Positions 1 through 11,054 of a stretch of DNA of 64,000 nucleotides are shown here, one piece after another; positions within the stretch are counted from its first letter, which is position 1, and each line of letters opens with the position of its first letter. Source of the DNA: Gremmenia infestans (Eukaryota; Ascomycota; Leotiomycetes; Helotiales; Hamatocanthoscyphaceae); contig JAFEVB010000007.1 in assembly GCA_032629725.1 (NCBI GenBank), positions 124,001 through 188,000 of the forward strand. Direction: 5' to 3'. A program made the translations under genes and the position numbers. The notes beneath the pieces were generated by a model, which saw nothing but the letters and a program-made list of their open reading frames with translations, was not told the DNA's origin and did not search any database.

Positions 1-1661
1 AAGTTTCTTGGCGGCTCAAGTGGAATTAATGGCACACTTTGTATTCGTGGAACGAAGCAAGATTATGATGACTGGAATATGCCAGGTTGGAGCGGAAAGG
101 AAGTATTTGGCTACATGAAGAAGGCCGAGAACTTTCATGGTAAGAAATGGTTCAAAGCAGACGAGCAAAACCATGGCTACGATGGACTACTGAATGTAGA
201 GCCCCATGATTTGGTAGATGGGTCCTCCAATCGAGATGTCGGAACTTGTTGCTTATGAATACCACAGGCACCTATATCGAACATGATCTTAGAATCGATG
301 GAGGACCTGGGATTAAAAATGCAGCCAGATATGTTCACCACTGGAGATAATCCACATGGATGTGGGCACGTACCCAGAACCGTGTACAAGGGAGACAGAA
401 CTACTGCGGCTGATTACTTCGTTAACAAGGGCCCAAATCTGGAGATCAAGACTGAGACCACGGTCGACAAAATCATCCTCGAAGGCGAAGGTGCCAACCT
501 CAAAGCTGTTGCAGTCAAAGTTATTGAGAAAAATGGCTCGATGAGAGAAATAAAGGCCACGAAAGAGGTTATCGTCAGTGGAGGAGCTTACTGTACTCCA
601 ACCATTCTGATGCGCTCGGGTATTGGCGAGAAGGCCCAACTCGCTTCTCATGGCATTAACTGCAAAGTCGAGCTCCCAGGTGTAGGCAAGAACCTCATGG
701 ACCATCTTGTAAGAATACTCTTTGCTTCTGAAGTCTTCCGGTCTGATCTTAAGCTTGATAGATCGTTTTCATCTTTTACGCAACCAAGACACCAAACATT
801 ACCAACGACCACCTGCTTTACAAGCCGAATGCCCTCGGTGAAGCTTACAGGCAGTGGAAAGAGGAAAAGCGAGGCCCGCTCTCTACCTTCCCTTTCGGAG
901 CTTTCGCCTACGCTCGTATGGATGAAAGACTCAAGGCCGAACCACTTTGGAACTCAGCCCTTCGAAAGGAAGGCCGTGACCCCATGGGTCTCACATCTGC
1001 ACAACCAAATATCGAATTCTTCAGCACAGAGTGTTATGGCGGCCCAAAACAATTCACAGACTTCCCGGATGGAGAAAACTTCCACGCTTTCTCGCTCATC
1101 GCCGAATTATTCGCGCCAAAATCTCGAGGTAGTGTCACGCTCAAGTCGCCTGATGCGAAAGACAACCCTATTGTGAACCACAATTATCTTTCAGAGGAGT
1201 TGGACGTTGTTGTACTCAGTGAAGGATGCAAGTTTGCCAATGAGATTATCACCCAAGGTAAGGGCACCAGGGACATTGTCGACGGCAGCTGGCCTGCAGC
1301 TTTGACTCACCACAAGAACACTGAGAGAGAGGATTGGGTTCCCTTTGTCAGGGACAATGCGACTACATGTTACCACCCTGCCGGAACAGCCAAAATTGGT
1401 ACCGATTCTGATCCCATGGCTGTCCTTGATAGCGAATTGAGGGTACGAGGAGTGAAGGGCCTTCGAGTTGCCGATACCAGTGTGATGCCATTGCTTAACC
1501 AAGGCCACACTCAAATGCCCGCTTACGCAATTGGCGAGAAGGCTGCGGACTTGATCAAAGGCAAATCTTTGGAAATGAGCAGTCTCACAGAGAAAGTCGG
1601 CAACATAACGCTGTCTCAAGCTCAAAACAACAACTCGAACGGAACGTTGCTGTTGAGTTAG
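1..1661 (+). CDS. GMC-family FAD oxidoreductase (5'-truncated by window edge)
   Basis: This is the 3' part of a glucose-methanol-choline oxidoreductase, a flavoenzyme that oxidises alcohols such as aryl alcohols, choline or sugars. Three exons are visible: 1-213, 268-708 and 762-1661, with introns 214-267 (GTAGAT..ACAG) and 709-761 (GTAAGA..ATAG), together 517 residues. The fragment opens inside the first GMC signature (GGSSGINGT). The second signature GGAYCTPTILMRSGIG lies near residue 110, and the C-terminal catalytic His region reads CYHPAGTAKIG followed by NQGHTQMPAYAIGE. The family is usually about 590-620 residues, so roughly 80-100 N-terminal residues, including the dinucleotide-binding GxGxxG motif and any signal peptide, lie outside the window. 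Substrate cannot be decided from what is visible. Confidence 0.9.
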
Positions 1662-2020
1662 GGAAATTTACGATAAAGGAGATGGAGTTCCATTTATCGG
1701 ATCCTTCGAATCGTAGAGTATGCATCTATTCCCACTCGCGGCAATTGAACTTATAATGCTATCCTCTTACGTATGAACTGTACAATTTGTTCCTTGAACT
1801 TAATCTGAGTTGCGAAAACGCGAAAGAAAGATTTCTGTGAGATTGATTTCGGCCAATTAGGAAGGTGGGGCAAATATCAGCACGTGGCCATCACTATAGG
1901 ACATGACGGTCACTAGCAATTAGAAATTGTCCGATGGGTTTTATGTATAAGTATGATAGGAAATTCCCACATTAACATTAGTAGTTGTTTGGCCTTTCAT
2001 TCAAGTGAAGAATTCCTACC
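1662..2020. other. Intergenic region, no gene seen
   Basis: About 360 bases between the GMC oxidoreductase stop and the next start codon. It is moderately AT-rich and presumably carries the 3' UTR of the first gene and the promoter of the secreted phosphatase. I see no open frame or repeat in it. Confidence 0.5.
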
Positions 2021-3235
2021 ATGTTAATCAAATACATCCAAGCAGTCTCTTGTCTTGCAGTCACGTGCGCGGCACAATGCGCTCCAAGTCCAACGTCTGC
2101 GCCAGAAAGATTCCCACCGGCTTACATCAAGTATTCGACTGTCCTTGGATTGTTCCTTCAAGACGACAACGCTACGGTTCCAGGCACATTTGATTATGTG
2201 AGCGATGTCTTATTTAGAAAAACAAGGGGGAAAGCAACTAATTCACATGACAGACAGCCACAAATTTTGGATTGATCAATCGTACCTACCCTACCGACAA
2301 TGAGTGTGATAACTCTTTCACCCAATGGCAGAAATTCGAGCACTATGTCGATACTCTAAATGTCAGGAGTGGTAAGGACGTCAATTACAAAGTCCTTTTC
2401 TTGGGTCGCCACGGTGAGGGGTATCACAATGTTGCAGAATCTTATTATGGAACGCCAGCATGGAACGTATGTTTTGCTCACCTAAATATTAAACCATTAT
2501 ATTATACTGATGACTACAACAGTGCTACTGGTCTATTCGTGACGGTAACGGCACCATAATTTGGGCTGATGCAAAGATCACTCCGAACGGAGTCGCACAA
2601 GCACAAAAAGCCGCCGATTTCTGGGTCTCTCGTATCAAGCTACAGAAGATCCCAGTTCCTCAAAGCTACTATGTATCTCCTCTCACTCGCTGTCTACAAA
2701 CGGCCAACGTCACGTTCTCGCAGCTGCCCTTGTCTCCTTTAAACCCCTTCGTCCCCACTGTCAAAGAACTGTTCCGGGAAGGAATCAGTGGTCACACGTG
2801 TGATAGAAGAGGAAATAAGACGTATATCCACAATGCCTTCCCCCTGTACAAGATCGAGGCTGGCTTTTCGGAGGAAGATTTACTTTTCAAACCTCTTGAG
2901 GGCGAGGTACCCACGGATCAGGATGTCAGAAGCAAGACGGTTCTGGATGACGTGTTTGGAGGTGACGACCACACTTGGCTCTCAGTTACCAGCCATTCTG
3001 GGGAAATTGCTAGTATCTTGAGAGGTACTTACCCTCTTCCCTTGAAATTGAGATAGCTACTAATAGTGGAATAGTGCTCGGCCATCGAATATTCAGTCTT
3101 AATACTGGAGCAGTGATTCCGGTCTTGGTCAAGGCGGAGACGGTTTCAGGGACTCCTGTTTCGACGGCCACGGTGCCGTATACCACTATTTCAACTTGTA
3201 GCACACAGCCACCTCTTCCTGTAGCTACTTCCTGA
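2021..3235 (+). CDS. Secreted histidine phosphatase / phosphoglycerate mutase-like protein
   Basis: Four exons (2021-2197, 2254-2466, 2523-3024, 3075-3235) give a 350-residue protein of the histidine phosphatase superfamily. The catalytic RHG motif is RHGEGYHN at about residues 111-118, the conserved Arg is in SPLTRCLQTA, and the second catalytic His is in TSHSGEIAS. Residues 1-20 (MLIKYIQAVSCLAVTCAAQC) look like a signal peptide, so the enzyme is probably secreted or vacuolar. All three introns are 50-56 bp with GT-AG ends and join frames cleanly. The C-terminus is a short Thr/Ser/Val-rich tail. Family members hydrolyse phosphate esters, and the substrate is unknown here. It is not the glycolytic mutase, which lacks a signal peptide and has a different length. 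Confidence 0.85.
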
Positions 3236-3686
3236 GATGACTCGCAGGTTGGAAGAGGAAATCATGGTGGATTTGTGAGATATAATTCTTAAATGAGCAA
3301 AACAGAACTCCACCGGGCCCTGTCTCCGAGTTGGAATAACAACCTTAAAGTTGTTCGTTTCGCGCCAGAAGATATTCGCAAATGTGAGTATGTACCGTAT
3401 TATGAGTAATGACCATTTTATAGCGCAACTTGAGAACCTGTAGATAAGATAGCTTGGAATTTCCCTAAACGGACCGAGCCGAGACTGGTATTTCCCGCAA
3501 AAAGTCAGCTCGAAGATTTCAGCCTCGCCCAGCCTTGCGTTTGTCATGACATCACCACAAACAAGTACATCTTCCTTCCTCATTTACATAACAAAACAAC
3601 ACTCGCAGTTCCCATCTTTCTGTAGAAGTCTCAACTCCCTATTATAAACCCTCAATTCCTACCATCTCAAAAGAGAATACAGCAAA
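3236..3686. other. Intergenic region, promoter of CsbD-like gene
   Basis: A 451-base gap. It ends in a pyrimidine-rich, C/T-dominated leader typical of highly expressed fungal genes, then AGCAAAATGG around the start codon. No gene is seen. Confidence 0.4.
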
Positions 3687-4054
3687 ATGGCGTCTAACAA
3701 CAACCCCTCGATGATCTCCGGACACGCACAATACGCAAAAGGCTACGCCGAAGAGACGATTGGCAATGTAACGGGTAGCAAGGAATGGCAGGAGAGCGGG
3801 AAGCAAGATGCAAAGGCTGGCATTGATGAAATGAAGGTACTACCTTTCCTCCCCAACCCAGAAGCCTAGAAATGCATATATATATCCAAGGAATCGAATA
3901 GAACTAATGAGAAACTGCATAGAGTGCGAGCCAAAATAAGAGCAGTGAACCAGCAGCAAGTGGTATCGGTGGCAAAGTCGAGGAATTAGCTGGCAAGGCG
4001 ACCGGATGCGAGGGTATGGAGAAGGAGGGTGCTGAGAGACAGGCGAAGGCATGA
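3687..4054 (+). CDS. CsbD-like stress-response protein
   Basis: Two exons (3687-3836 and 3923-4054; intron 3837-3922, GTACTA..CATAG) encode 93 residues. The protein contains two copies of the CsbD-type pattern, AKGYAEETIGNVTGSKEWQE and GKVEELAGKATGCEGMEKEG, with charged residues and Gly-containing turns, and no hydrophobic segment. CsbD-like proteins are small, abundant general stress proteins of bacteria and fungi with no known catalytic activity, so this one is probably cytosolic and stress-induced. The start fits the family length and lies in a good context (AAAATGG). It converges on the BUD3-type gene, leaving 274 bases between the two stops. Confidence 0.8.
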
Positions 4055-4328
4055 ATGAGCCAGGCCTCCATCTCAACATTGCAAGATGTTATAGTAGATA
4101 GACATGTAAAACAGCAATGAGATAAAGGAAAGGACACGCGCGCAAAGAGATTATATATCATCCATCATTCATTCATTACATACAAACATCCCAACCCATT
4201 GGGATATAAGGTATTGTACAAGCCATCCATCCATGCCTTGAACCAAAGTTACCAAACGCCGTATGCACAATACGCTCATCCATGCAAAGACATCCGATAT
4301 CCCTTAAAAAGACAAATCCCACAGAACC

Positions 4329-7300
4329 TCACTCGCTCGCCTTTAATAGCGTCCTCAAAGTCAGAATCTCCCTCCTCAACCTCGCGTTCTCTTTTTTCGT
4401 CTTCGCTGCATCCTCGCTATATTCCTTGACTTTAACAATCAAATCTTCTTTATCTTCCTTTCCCTTACCCCTCAAAGCCTTAACGATCTTCCCTAATTCG
4501 CCATTCATTTTCTCGTACAGTAGTTCGTTCTCCGCACTGCTCTCCTTATACAGTTGGTCCAGGCCTTTGACTTTGAACTCCGATGCTTGCAAGCTCTTCT
4601 CAAGATCTTGCTTAATCGTATCATTCTTGCTCGTCAAGTCCCTAACTACTTCAGGGATTTTGACTTCGAGGTTTGAGACTGTTGATGTGAGTCTATCTAG
4701 GTCTTCAGAGCGGACAGAGGAGCCGGCATTGAGTTTAGCCATTTCTTCGCCGATTTTCGAGAGTTCATTTTGTAGAGAAGCTTCGGCCTCGTTGATTGCC
4801 TTAGCTTCGTTTTGAAGACGTTCCCGCAGCTTCTGAGGACTTTGCAAGCGCAACTTTTGTGGTGAAGATTTTCCTGGACTGGATGTTGGACGTGATGTTG
4901 AGGCGCCACGCGCATGAGGTGAGCCGTGGAGTGTTGGAATGTTGGAGGAAAGTGAGACAGTTTTGGAATGAGCTTTGCCAGTCCATAAATCCGTCACCAC
5001 CAGAGTATCAGACGGCGACATGATATTTTGAGGTCGCTCTGTCAGACCTCCGATATTTCTCGAGTTGAGTGGAATATTCTCCTTCTGATTCGGAGAGCCA
5101 GTGCGGAACAGTGGAGATTTCTTGTCTGCCACTGGGATCTTGGTAGGTGATGGGGTACGCGGGGGAGTGTTGAAATGAAGCCCCTTGGGAGGTGGAGGTG
5201 GAGCTGGTGAGATATTTCCCAACGTTGCAGCTGCCATTAAAGCCTTGAGATCTGACAAAGAGCTTCTTCTGCTTTTCTTGAGGGACTTCACAGAACCGAT
5301 CTTCTCGGGCGGAGGCGAAGCCCCAATCGTACTCAATCTTCCTGGTGGTCCTTGCGAACTTGAAGGCCTGTCATCAAACAACCCTTGAATAGCAGGTCTA
5401 TCGCGAGAGATTGGTCGCCTGCCTGGAGATTCGATTGACCTCGACCGATTTAGAGATCCTTTGGAAATGCTAGAAGATGGAACAGGCTCTCCAGTAGCGA
5501 GATGACGATTTGTCTTGCTCAACGTTCTCCAGACAGAGGGACGATCAGCGTCAGTCTTGCTATTCTGTCTGAGCAGTGTATCGGCAAATCTGCGTCGGAA
5601 AGAAGAAGTGTTCGATGTCAACGATGCAGTTGCTGAGTGGTTAGACCGGCCCCCAGAAATGGAACCATATGCAGAATTACTACCAAAGCCAGTGATAGAA
5701 CCAGGGCCGATGTCTTCAAATAGACGATCTGCATCCTCCACCATACGATCCAACAAGTTGATGTAGTCATGAGGTTCTCCATCCGTGACTAACAATTCTG
5801 CAAATGCAACTGTTAAAGCACCTCTGTCGCCGTCATTGCCACAACCATCCAACAGATCGGCTAGCAGCTTGATTATTGCGATAAAAGCTCGTCTGTTTTG
5901 TGGTGCCATCTCACCGAATACCATTCTCACATAGTCGGCAAAATCTCCTGGGTATTGATTTAAAGATCTTTCCTGTAAGGCATCCAAAGTTTGCAGAGAC
6001 ATGACTTGACCCATCTGGTCCTTCCAAGCCATTCTCAAGTACTTTTCGAATGCCACGAACAGAACATCAACAGTGACTTCCGAAGATGCTCTGTTGTCAA
6101 AAGGATTTTCAATGAAGGTGTTGTAAATGGCATTGATGGCAAGCTCATCCGCATTTTGTCGGCTTCGAAGTACTCTCCCGACAATGTTCCCCTTGCGGAC
6201 CTGTAGAGCAGCAACGTAGCCTGTGAATGTCTCCTCTAAGCGAACGAGTGGATTATCAGGTCGAATTTCATCAACTGCAGCCCTAACACTACCTTTACCG
6301 TCAAAGTCAACCGATTGGGAATATTTGTGGCTGCCTGTTCTCGACACTGGCGAAGCTTGCATTGGGGGAATAAAGGCCATAACAGGAGTTCGTGGATGCT
6401 TGTTGGGAGTTGTGGAGGAGGATCCAGAGTCTTTGAAAGATGTGACTGAGCTATTGAAGCCTCCGCTTAAGAAGCTCGAAAGCATCTTGACAGGTGATGG
6501 TGACCGTATGCTCTTCATCTTGTCACCCTCAGCCACTACGTCAAGCGACTTGAGAATCTTAGAGTGGAATGATGAGAATGATCCGCTTAGAGCGGGGTTG
6601 CTCAAATTGTACTGGGATCGAAGCAAGTCCACAGCTGCGGAGTTTGTCAGTTATTTCTCTGATCTTTTGAGGGATGTGCAATTACTTCTCTTTGCAAAGG
6701 TGGGCAGAAAATGCTCTGTGACCACTTCGTCTACAAAAACCCTATCGTGGAGTCCGTCTACCTCGAGCCGATACTTCAGTCCACCCCCAAGGACTGATAC
6801 ATTAGCAACAATCTCGACCCCGTAATGGCCGACAGGGGCTCCTTTCGTACCCTTCTCATGATCAATCACGATCCGAATAGGAGCTGGCTCCTTTCTGCCC
6901 TCAACTAACTTGTCAATTCCTTCCTCGAAGATAGCAGTGTGAAAAGAGATCTCAGCAGCATGCAGTTTTGTTGATCTTAGACACCATTTGTCTGTCTCTC
7001 TTTCACTTTCAGGGAATCTTCCTTCTAGCCTAGCTCGAGTAATCTCCTCGGTAAACCTCAGCGCTTTGCCCTCATATCCAGTCCGGAGGGTAAAATTGCG
7101 TATGGTAGGGGCTGGAGAAGTGCGTTCTCTGCCAGTCAAAGGGTCCTTCAGTTCGCGTAGCGAGGTCATCCAAATATTACGTCCATCGTTAGACATTGTG
7201 AAACGAACATCACCCAAGAAATGCCAGCCGCCGAATGTCAGCTCGTATATGTGCTTTTGTCCTCCCGCAGCAGCTGTAACAGACGCCATCATAGAAGCTG

Positions 7301-8951
7301 CTGAGGGTTTGTCAATTTCCGCCATGACGCCTCTAGCCGACAAATTGCATTCTGTGACCTTCTTGAGAAAAATGACACAATCTGCAAAGAGAAGAAGCAT
7401 TCCTTCTCTAGCATTTGAAGAGACATTCGATGGATCAGCATGAAACGGAGATGGGAGCTCGAGAACGTCCACTGCTGTAATGAGTCGACCTTGCGGATGC
7501 AAAGCCGTAGGCCAAGAATCGATAACATTTCGTAACCGATTAACGACCTGAGACTTGTCTGCTGCAGGTGGGTCCAGAGAACAAATTGAGGTTATGACAT
7601 CTCTTGCTTTGAGCATAGGCTGTAGAGCGGGGTGAAGTACCGGAAGGCAGTTGACAATATTGTCAATAAAGAGGCTGTAACGGGGCAGTCTCTGGACAGG
7701 CTCAATAACAGCAGATCGAAGGCGTTGCTCTCCAGTCTGCTGGACTCTTTGGGAGAAACTTGATTGTTGCTTGGTGAACGAGGAAATGAGCTGTGGAAAG
7801 TCTTGACTGGCATTGATGTATTCTTGGTAACAGTCTGCAAATTGAGGAAACCATTCGAGAAGTACTTTGGCGAATGCAAGAGCTCCAGTGGGATCTTTCA
7901 AACGTCCAGATGCACCATGTCGAGACCCGGTTGAACTAACAGTAGGGGTTTCTAAATCTCCCATTGCTTCCTCTTCCGTGGCGTCCATAACCTTCTTAAT
8001 GTCTGCAAGGAAAGCTGAGTTCACTTGCAGGATCCTATCTAAGCATCGAGGAAAGAGCTTTGCTAGATCCTGTTCAGAAGGACTAAAGCTCCCAAATGCC
8101 CGGTTCCTGGCCTTCGTGCGGAAATCATCAGCCATATGATTGACGAGCTCGTGCATTTTGATAACATATCGCTCTTCGGTATCAACAAACTCTCCCATTT
8201 CTCGACGTAATGACATCTTCTGGTCCTTCATGAAAGTTCTTGATTTGTTGAGAGACGTGGGTTTGGATGGCGCCCGGCGCAGCTTTGAAGTTGGAAGAAA
8301 TGACACTTCGCCGAAAAGCTTGACCAATGGAGCATATATGCCATATTGCTTCAAGGTGGGATCTAGTAAGTCATCATCATCTAGGTTTTCGTCCGCTATC
8401 TCCTGAAAGTCTGCAATCGAGCCCGGTGGCAGAACGAGATCGATGTCAACATGGTTGATATGCTGGGGCCGCAATGCTGACTCTATATCCTTGATCACAT
8501 CCGCTTTGTTTTCCAGCTTGACCATCGACGCCGCCAGATCCGCCGCATGTTGCTCGCCAAATAATGTAGGAGCCGAACCAGGTCTCTTGTTTCGAGTATG
8601 CGCCGATTGAAGGATCAAGCCACTCTTGACTACATCTGGCAATTCCTTGAAGTATTTCAATAATCCAAATGCTAGACCCCGACATATTTCCTCTCCTTGT
8701 TTGTCGCGCGGTAGATGATTTACGGATTGATAGAACGGCGAATTGGGGGAGATGGTGATGCGCGGGTAGCTTTGAAATCCAGCTGCGGAGAAGACATGGA
8801 CCTGGATTCGGGAGCTGTTGAGGGTGGAATTGCTCGTCGTCGAGGGGCCGTGGAATATGAGGACTGGCAAATTTCCCAGAGAGGGATCAGTAGTGTAATA
8901 GAGACTGACTTGGTCTTGCGCCAAGATCAGCTCGTCGGTGACTCGAACCAT
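4329..8951 (-). CDS. BUD3: BUD3-type Rho guanine nucleotide exchange factor
   Basis: Two exons (8951-6686 and 6634-4329) are joined across a 51-base intron (6635-6685, GTAATT..CGCAG, with branch site AACTGAC), giving 1523 residues. A Dbl-homology domain spans about residues 248-500, starting at MSLRREMGEFVDTEERYVIK. A PH-like segment follows (MLLLFADCVIFLKKV), and after a long Ser/Pro-rich low-complexity region a coiled coil closes the C-terminus (about the last 180 residues). Size and order match filamentous-fungal BUD3, the exchange factor that activates the Rho4 GTPase at septation sites. The identification rests on domain order and the conserved N-terminal extension. Another DH-domain protein is possible but less likely. 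Without the intron the gene looks like two ORFs of about 766 residues each. Confidence 0.78.
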
Positions 8952-9536
8952 GGCAAGGCTGGCGCTGAAGGGTAGGTAGTTGTTTAGGAGATGGCTAGTC
9001 CAGGCCGGTCAATGGGCCCCCCTCATAGCGAGGGTTCCTCGATGGATGCGACTGAAGAGATTTCTGTGCGTGGATGTGGTTTGACGAATTGATGTTTCTG
9101 TTGGCAAGCATCTAGTTGGGCGTGGGAAAAACAGAGGCGACGCGTTTTTGGCCAGACGCTGTTTTTCTGTTGAAGAGTTTGTACTTCCAGTACTGCAGAT
9201 GCGGATGCACGATCGAGGCCTTTGAGTGGTCGGAGTCGACACCTTATTCTGATACTTTATGCACGATCCGGGGTAAAGCTGGTCGAGGTAGCGTAGCTTG
9301 TCAATATCAGCCTCTAAGTATAGATTTGCGGAGAGCTTTTTCTCGAGGCATCACGATTGGACGCGTTGATTGGTTCGCCGCGTTTGTCAACAAAAGAGTT
9401 CGTCAACCCCGCCAAACCTCAAGACGAAACAACACAACCCACCCACCCAGTGCACCCACCCACCTTCAAGAAATCAAAAAATAGGAAATCACATCACAAA
9501 CGAAGTACCTCGTCTACTGTATGCCGATATTTTCCG
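8952..9536. promoter_or_regulatory. Divergent promoter between BUD3-type gene and DCC1 relic
   Basis: 585 bases separate the two divergent start codons. The DCC1-proximal part holds a C/A-rich stretch with repeated CCCACC units (about 9437-9470), a common fungal leader type. Short open frames here have no recognisable product. Confidence 0.4.
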
Positions 9537-10016
9537 ATGTCAACCCAGTACGATGTCGATATTCCTTTTTCTGCGAACCACAACCAGCAAGCCTTCAAGC
9601 TTCTGGAACTTCCACCAGAGCTCCTAGCACTCCTTGAGTCGGACAAACCTCCAGCGTTTGACCCCGTTCTATTGTTGTTCTAGTTTAGAGCTAACATCCT
9701 TATAGAATTACCATAACATCCTCCCCTGCGACTGCTACTGTCCCCGGGTACGCCATTCTCTGCTCCGGGGCCAAGAAATACCAGATGCGGCAGAAGAACA
9801 CGTCAAATCCAATTATGGTACTGCAGCCTTCGACTACGTTCCCGAACGAAGCGGACGATGCTGCAGATTTTATCCCGGTGCCATCAATTACAACGATTGC
9901 TAAGATCGAAGATACAATCGAGTTAATCGTGCAGGAAGCAGAAGCGATAGCACCCCCCCAAAGTCAACAAGTGGCATGAGAAGTTTGCTAAGAGTAGACT
10001 GGAGAAGAAGGGTTGA
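9537..10016 (+). pseudogene. DCC1: DCC1-like sister chromatid cohesion gene with internal deletion and frameshift
   Basis: The start (MSTQYDVDIPFSANHNQQ) and the LLELPPELLALLESD segment, followed after a 50-base intron (9656-9705) by YAILCSGAKKYQMRQKNTSN and TIAKIEDTIELI, match the N-terminal third of Dcc1. Dcc1 is a subunit of the Ctf18-RFC clamp loader. Dcc1 normally has about 320-400 residues. Here the N-terminal part runs straight into a seven-C tract (9953-9959). In the next frame the sequence then reads VNKWHEKFAKSRLEKKG and stop (10014-10016), which looks like the end of Dcc1 (a WHEKF tail). As written, the frame stops at 9979 after about 105 residues. So the winged-helix middle of roughly 200 or more residues is absent and the tail is out of frame. 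A short functional product, or a sequencing slip in the C tract, cannot be excluded. Confidence 0.6.
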
Positions 10017-11054
10017 CAAAGGACTAGAGCTTTTGAATAAAGCGTTGTGAAGGGATATATGCACCAGGGTGCCCCTTGATGCCGCGACCTTACTTCTCAT
10101 GAACAGCATCTCAAAATCATTCCAGGAGCTTGGGCCGCTAGATGCAACGAGCAATACAAGATTTTGATTCGGGGCCAGTCTATTTGACATTCGTCAAATC
10201 TATATTTTCATAGAGGGGGCGGAAGAGGCAGAGGGGAAGGAGCGAATTGTGGAATATTCCGCTGCAAGGCTATCTGTTTCAACTGCCCTGGGCAAACTGT
10301 CTGGAACAGGCCGCCAACCACGCCTGTTAAAACTCTTTAATGTGACATCTTCAAAATGCTGTATCTGGATCGATGTCCGTCAGTTCGCCCTGCCTTCTCA
10401 TTGGTGTATACGAGCTCCTCAGCACACGCCGATCATTTACCCCCACCCAGCCGCATTAGTTTCGACACCCAAGATCCAGCAACGCAATTTCCGACAAAAA
10501 TCTATAGGCACTCGATTGTAACAGGACTTTTCAACATAGAGCAATCCTGACAGGGCTCTGTATTCGCATGAATTTTTTCTGGACAGCATATTCTCGGCCA
10601 ATGGGGATCTTAAGCTCCGGCTAAGACAAAGCATACTTGGTTAAAGTAATCTTGGACGATATTCTTCGGGGGATACCAGCGAGCCCGTGCGTAATTTGAT
10701 CAGAATTTATAATTGCAAAAGTACTCCTACCTCTCAGCATCTCAAAAGGTGCACCTGAAGTATTCTCATCTATGCAACAGTCACATGATCTCGCTTAACC
10801 CCTATATCTTTCACTTGTTCATCAACCTTCATCTCCAAGATAGCTAGCCTCACTTCACAGACCCCCGTAAAGCTCAAGACAGCTATTTGAATCACCGAAT
10901 GCTTCCCCATTCCAAATCCTACATTCTACTCTATAAGCGCCACAATCAAACCGGGTATCGTGCTAAATCAAGGCTTCCCAAACGCCACCACCCCTCCACC
11001 CCTCCACCCACTATCCATAAAGCACAGCTCCCATTACCAATTCACCCCTGCATC
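10017..11054. other. Intergenic region, no gene seen
   Basis: About 1 kb downstream of the DCC1 relic. I looked for the missing central part of DCC1 here and did not find it. Short frames on both strands lack family signatures. The last 200 bases are C/A-rich and read through into the 3' end of the minus-strand gene. Confidence 0.5.

Noticed and set aside
6223..6825. 200-codon plus-strand ORF opposite the BUD3-type gene
   Set aside because: It is the reverse shadow of BUD3 coding sequence and intron region and has no family features.
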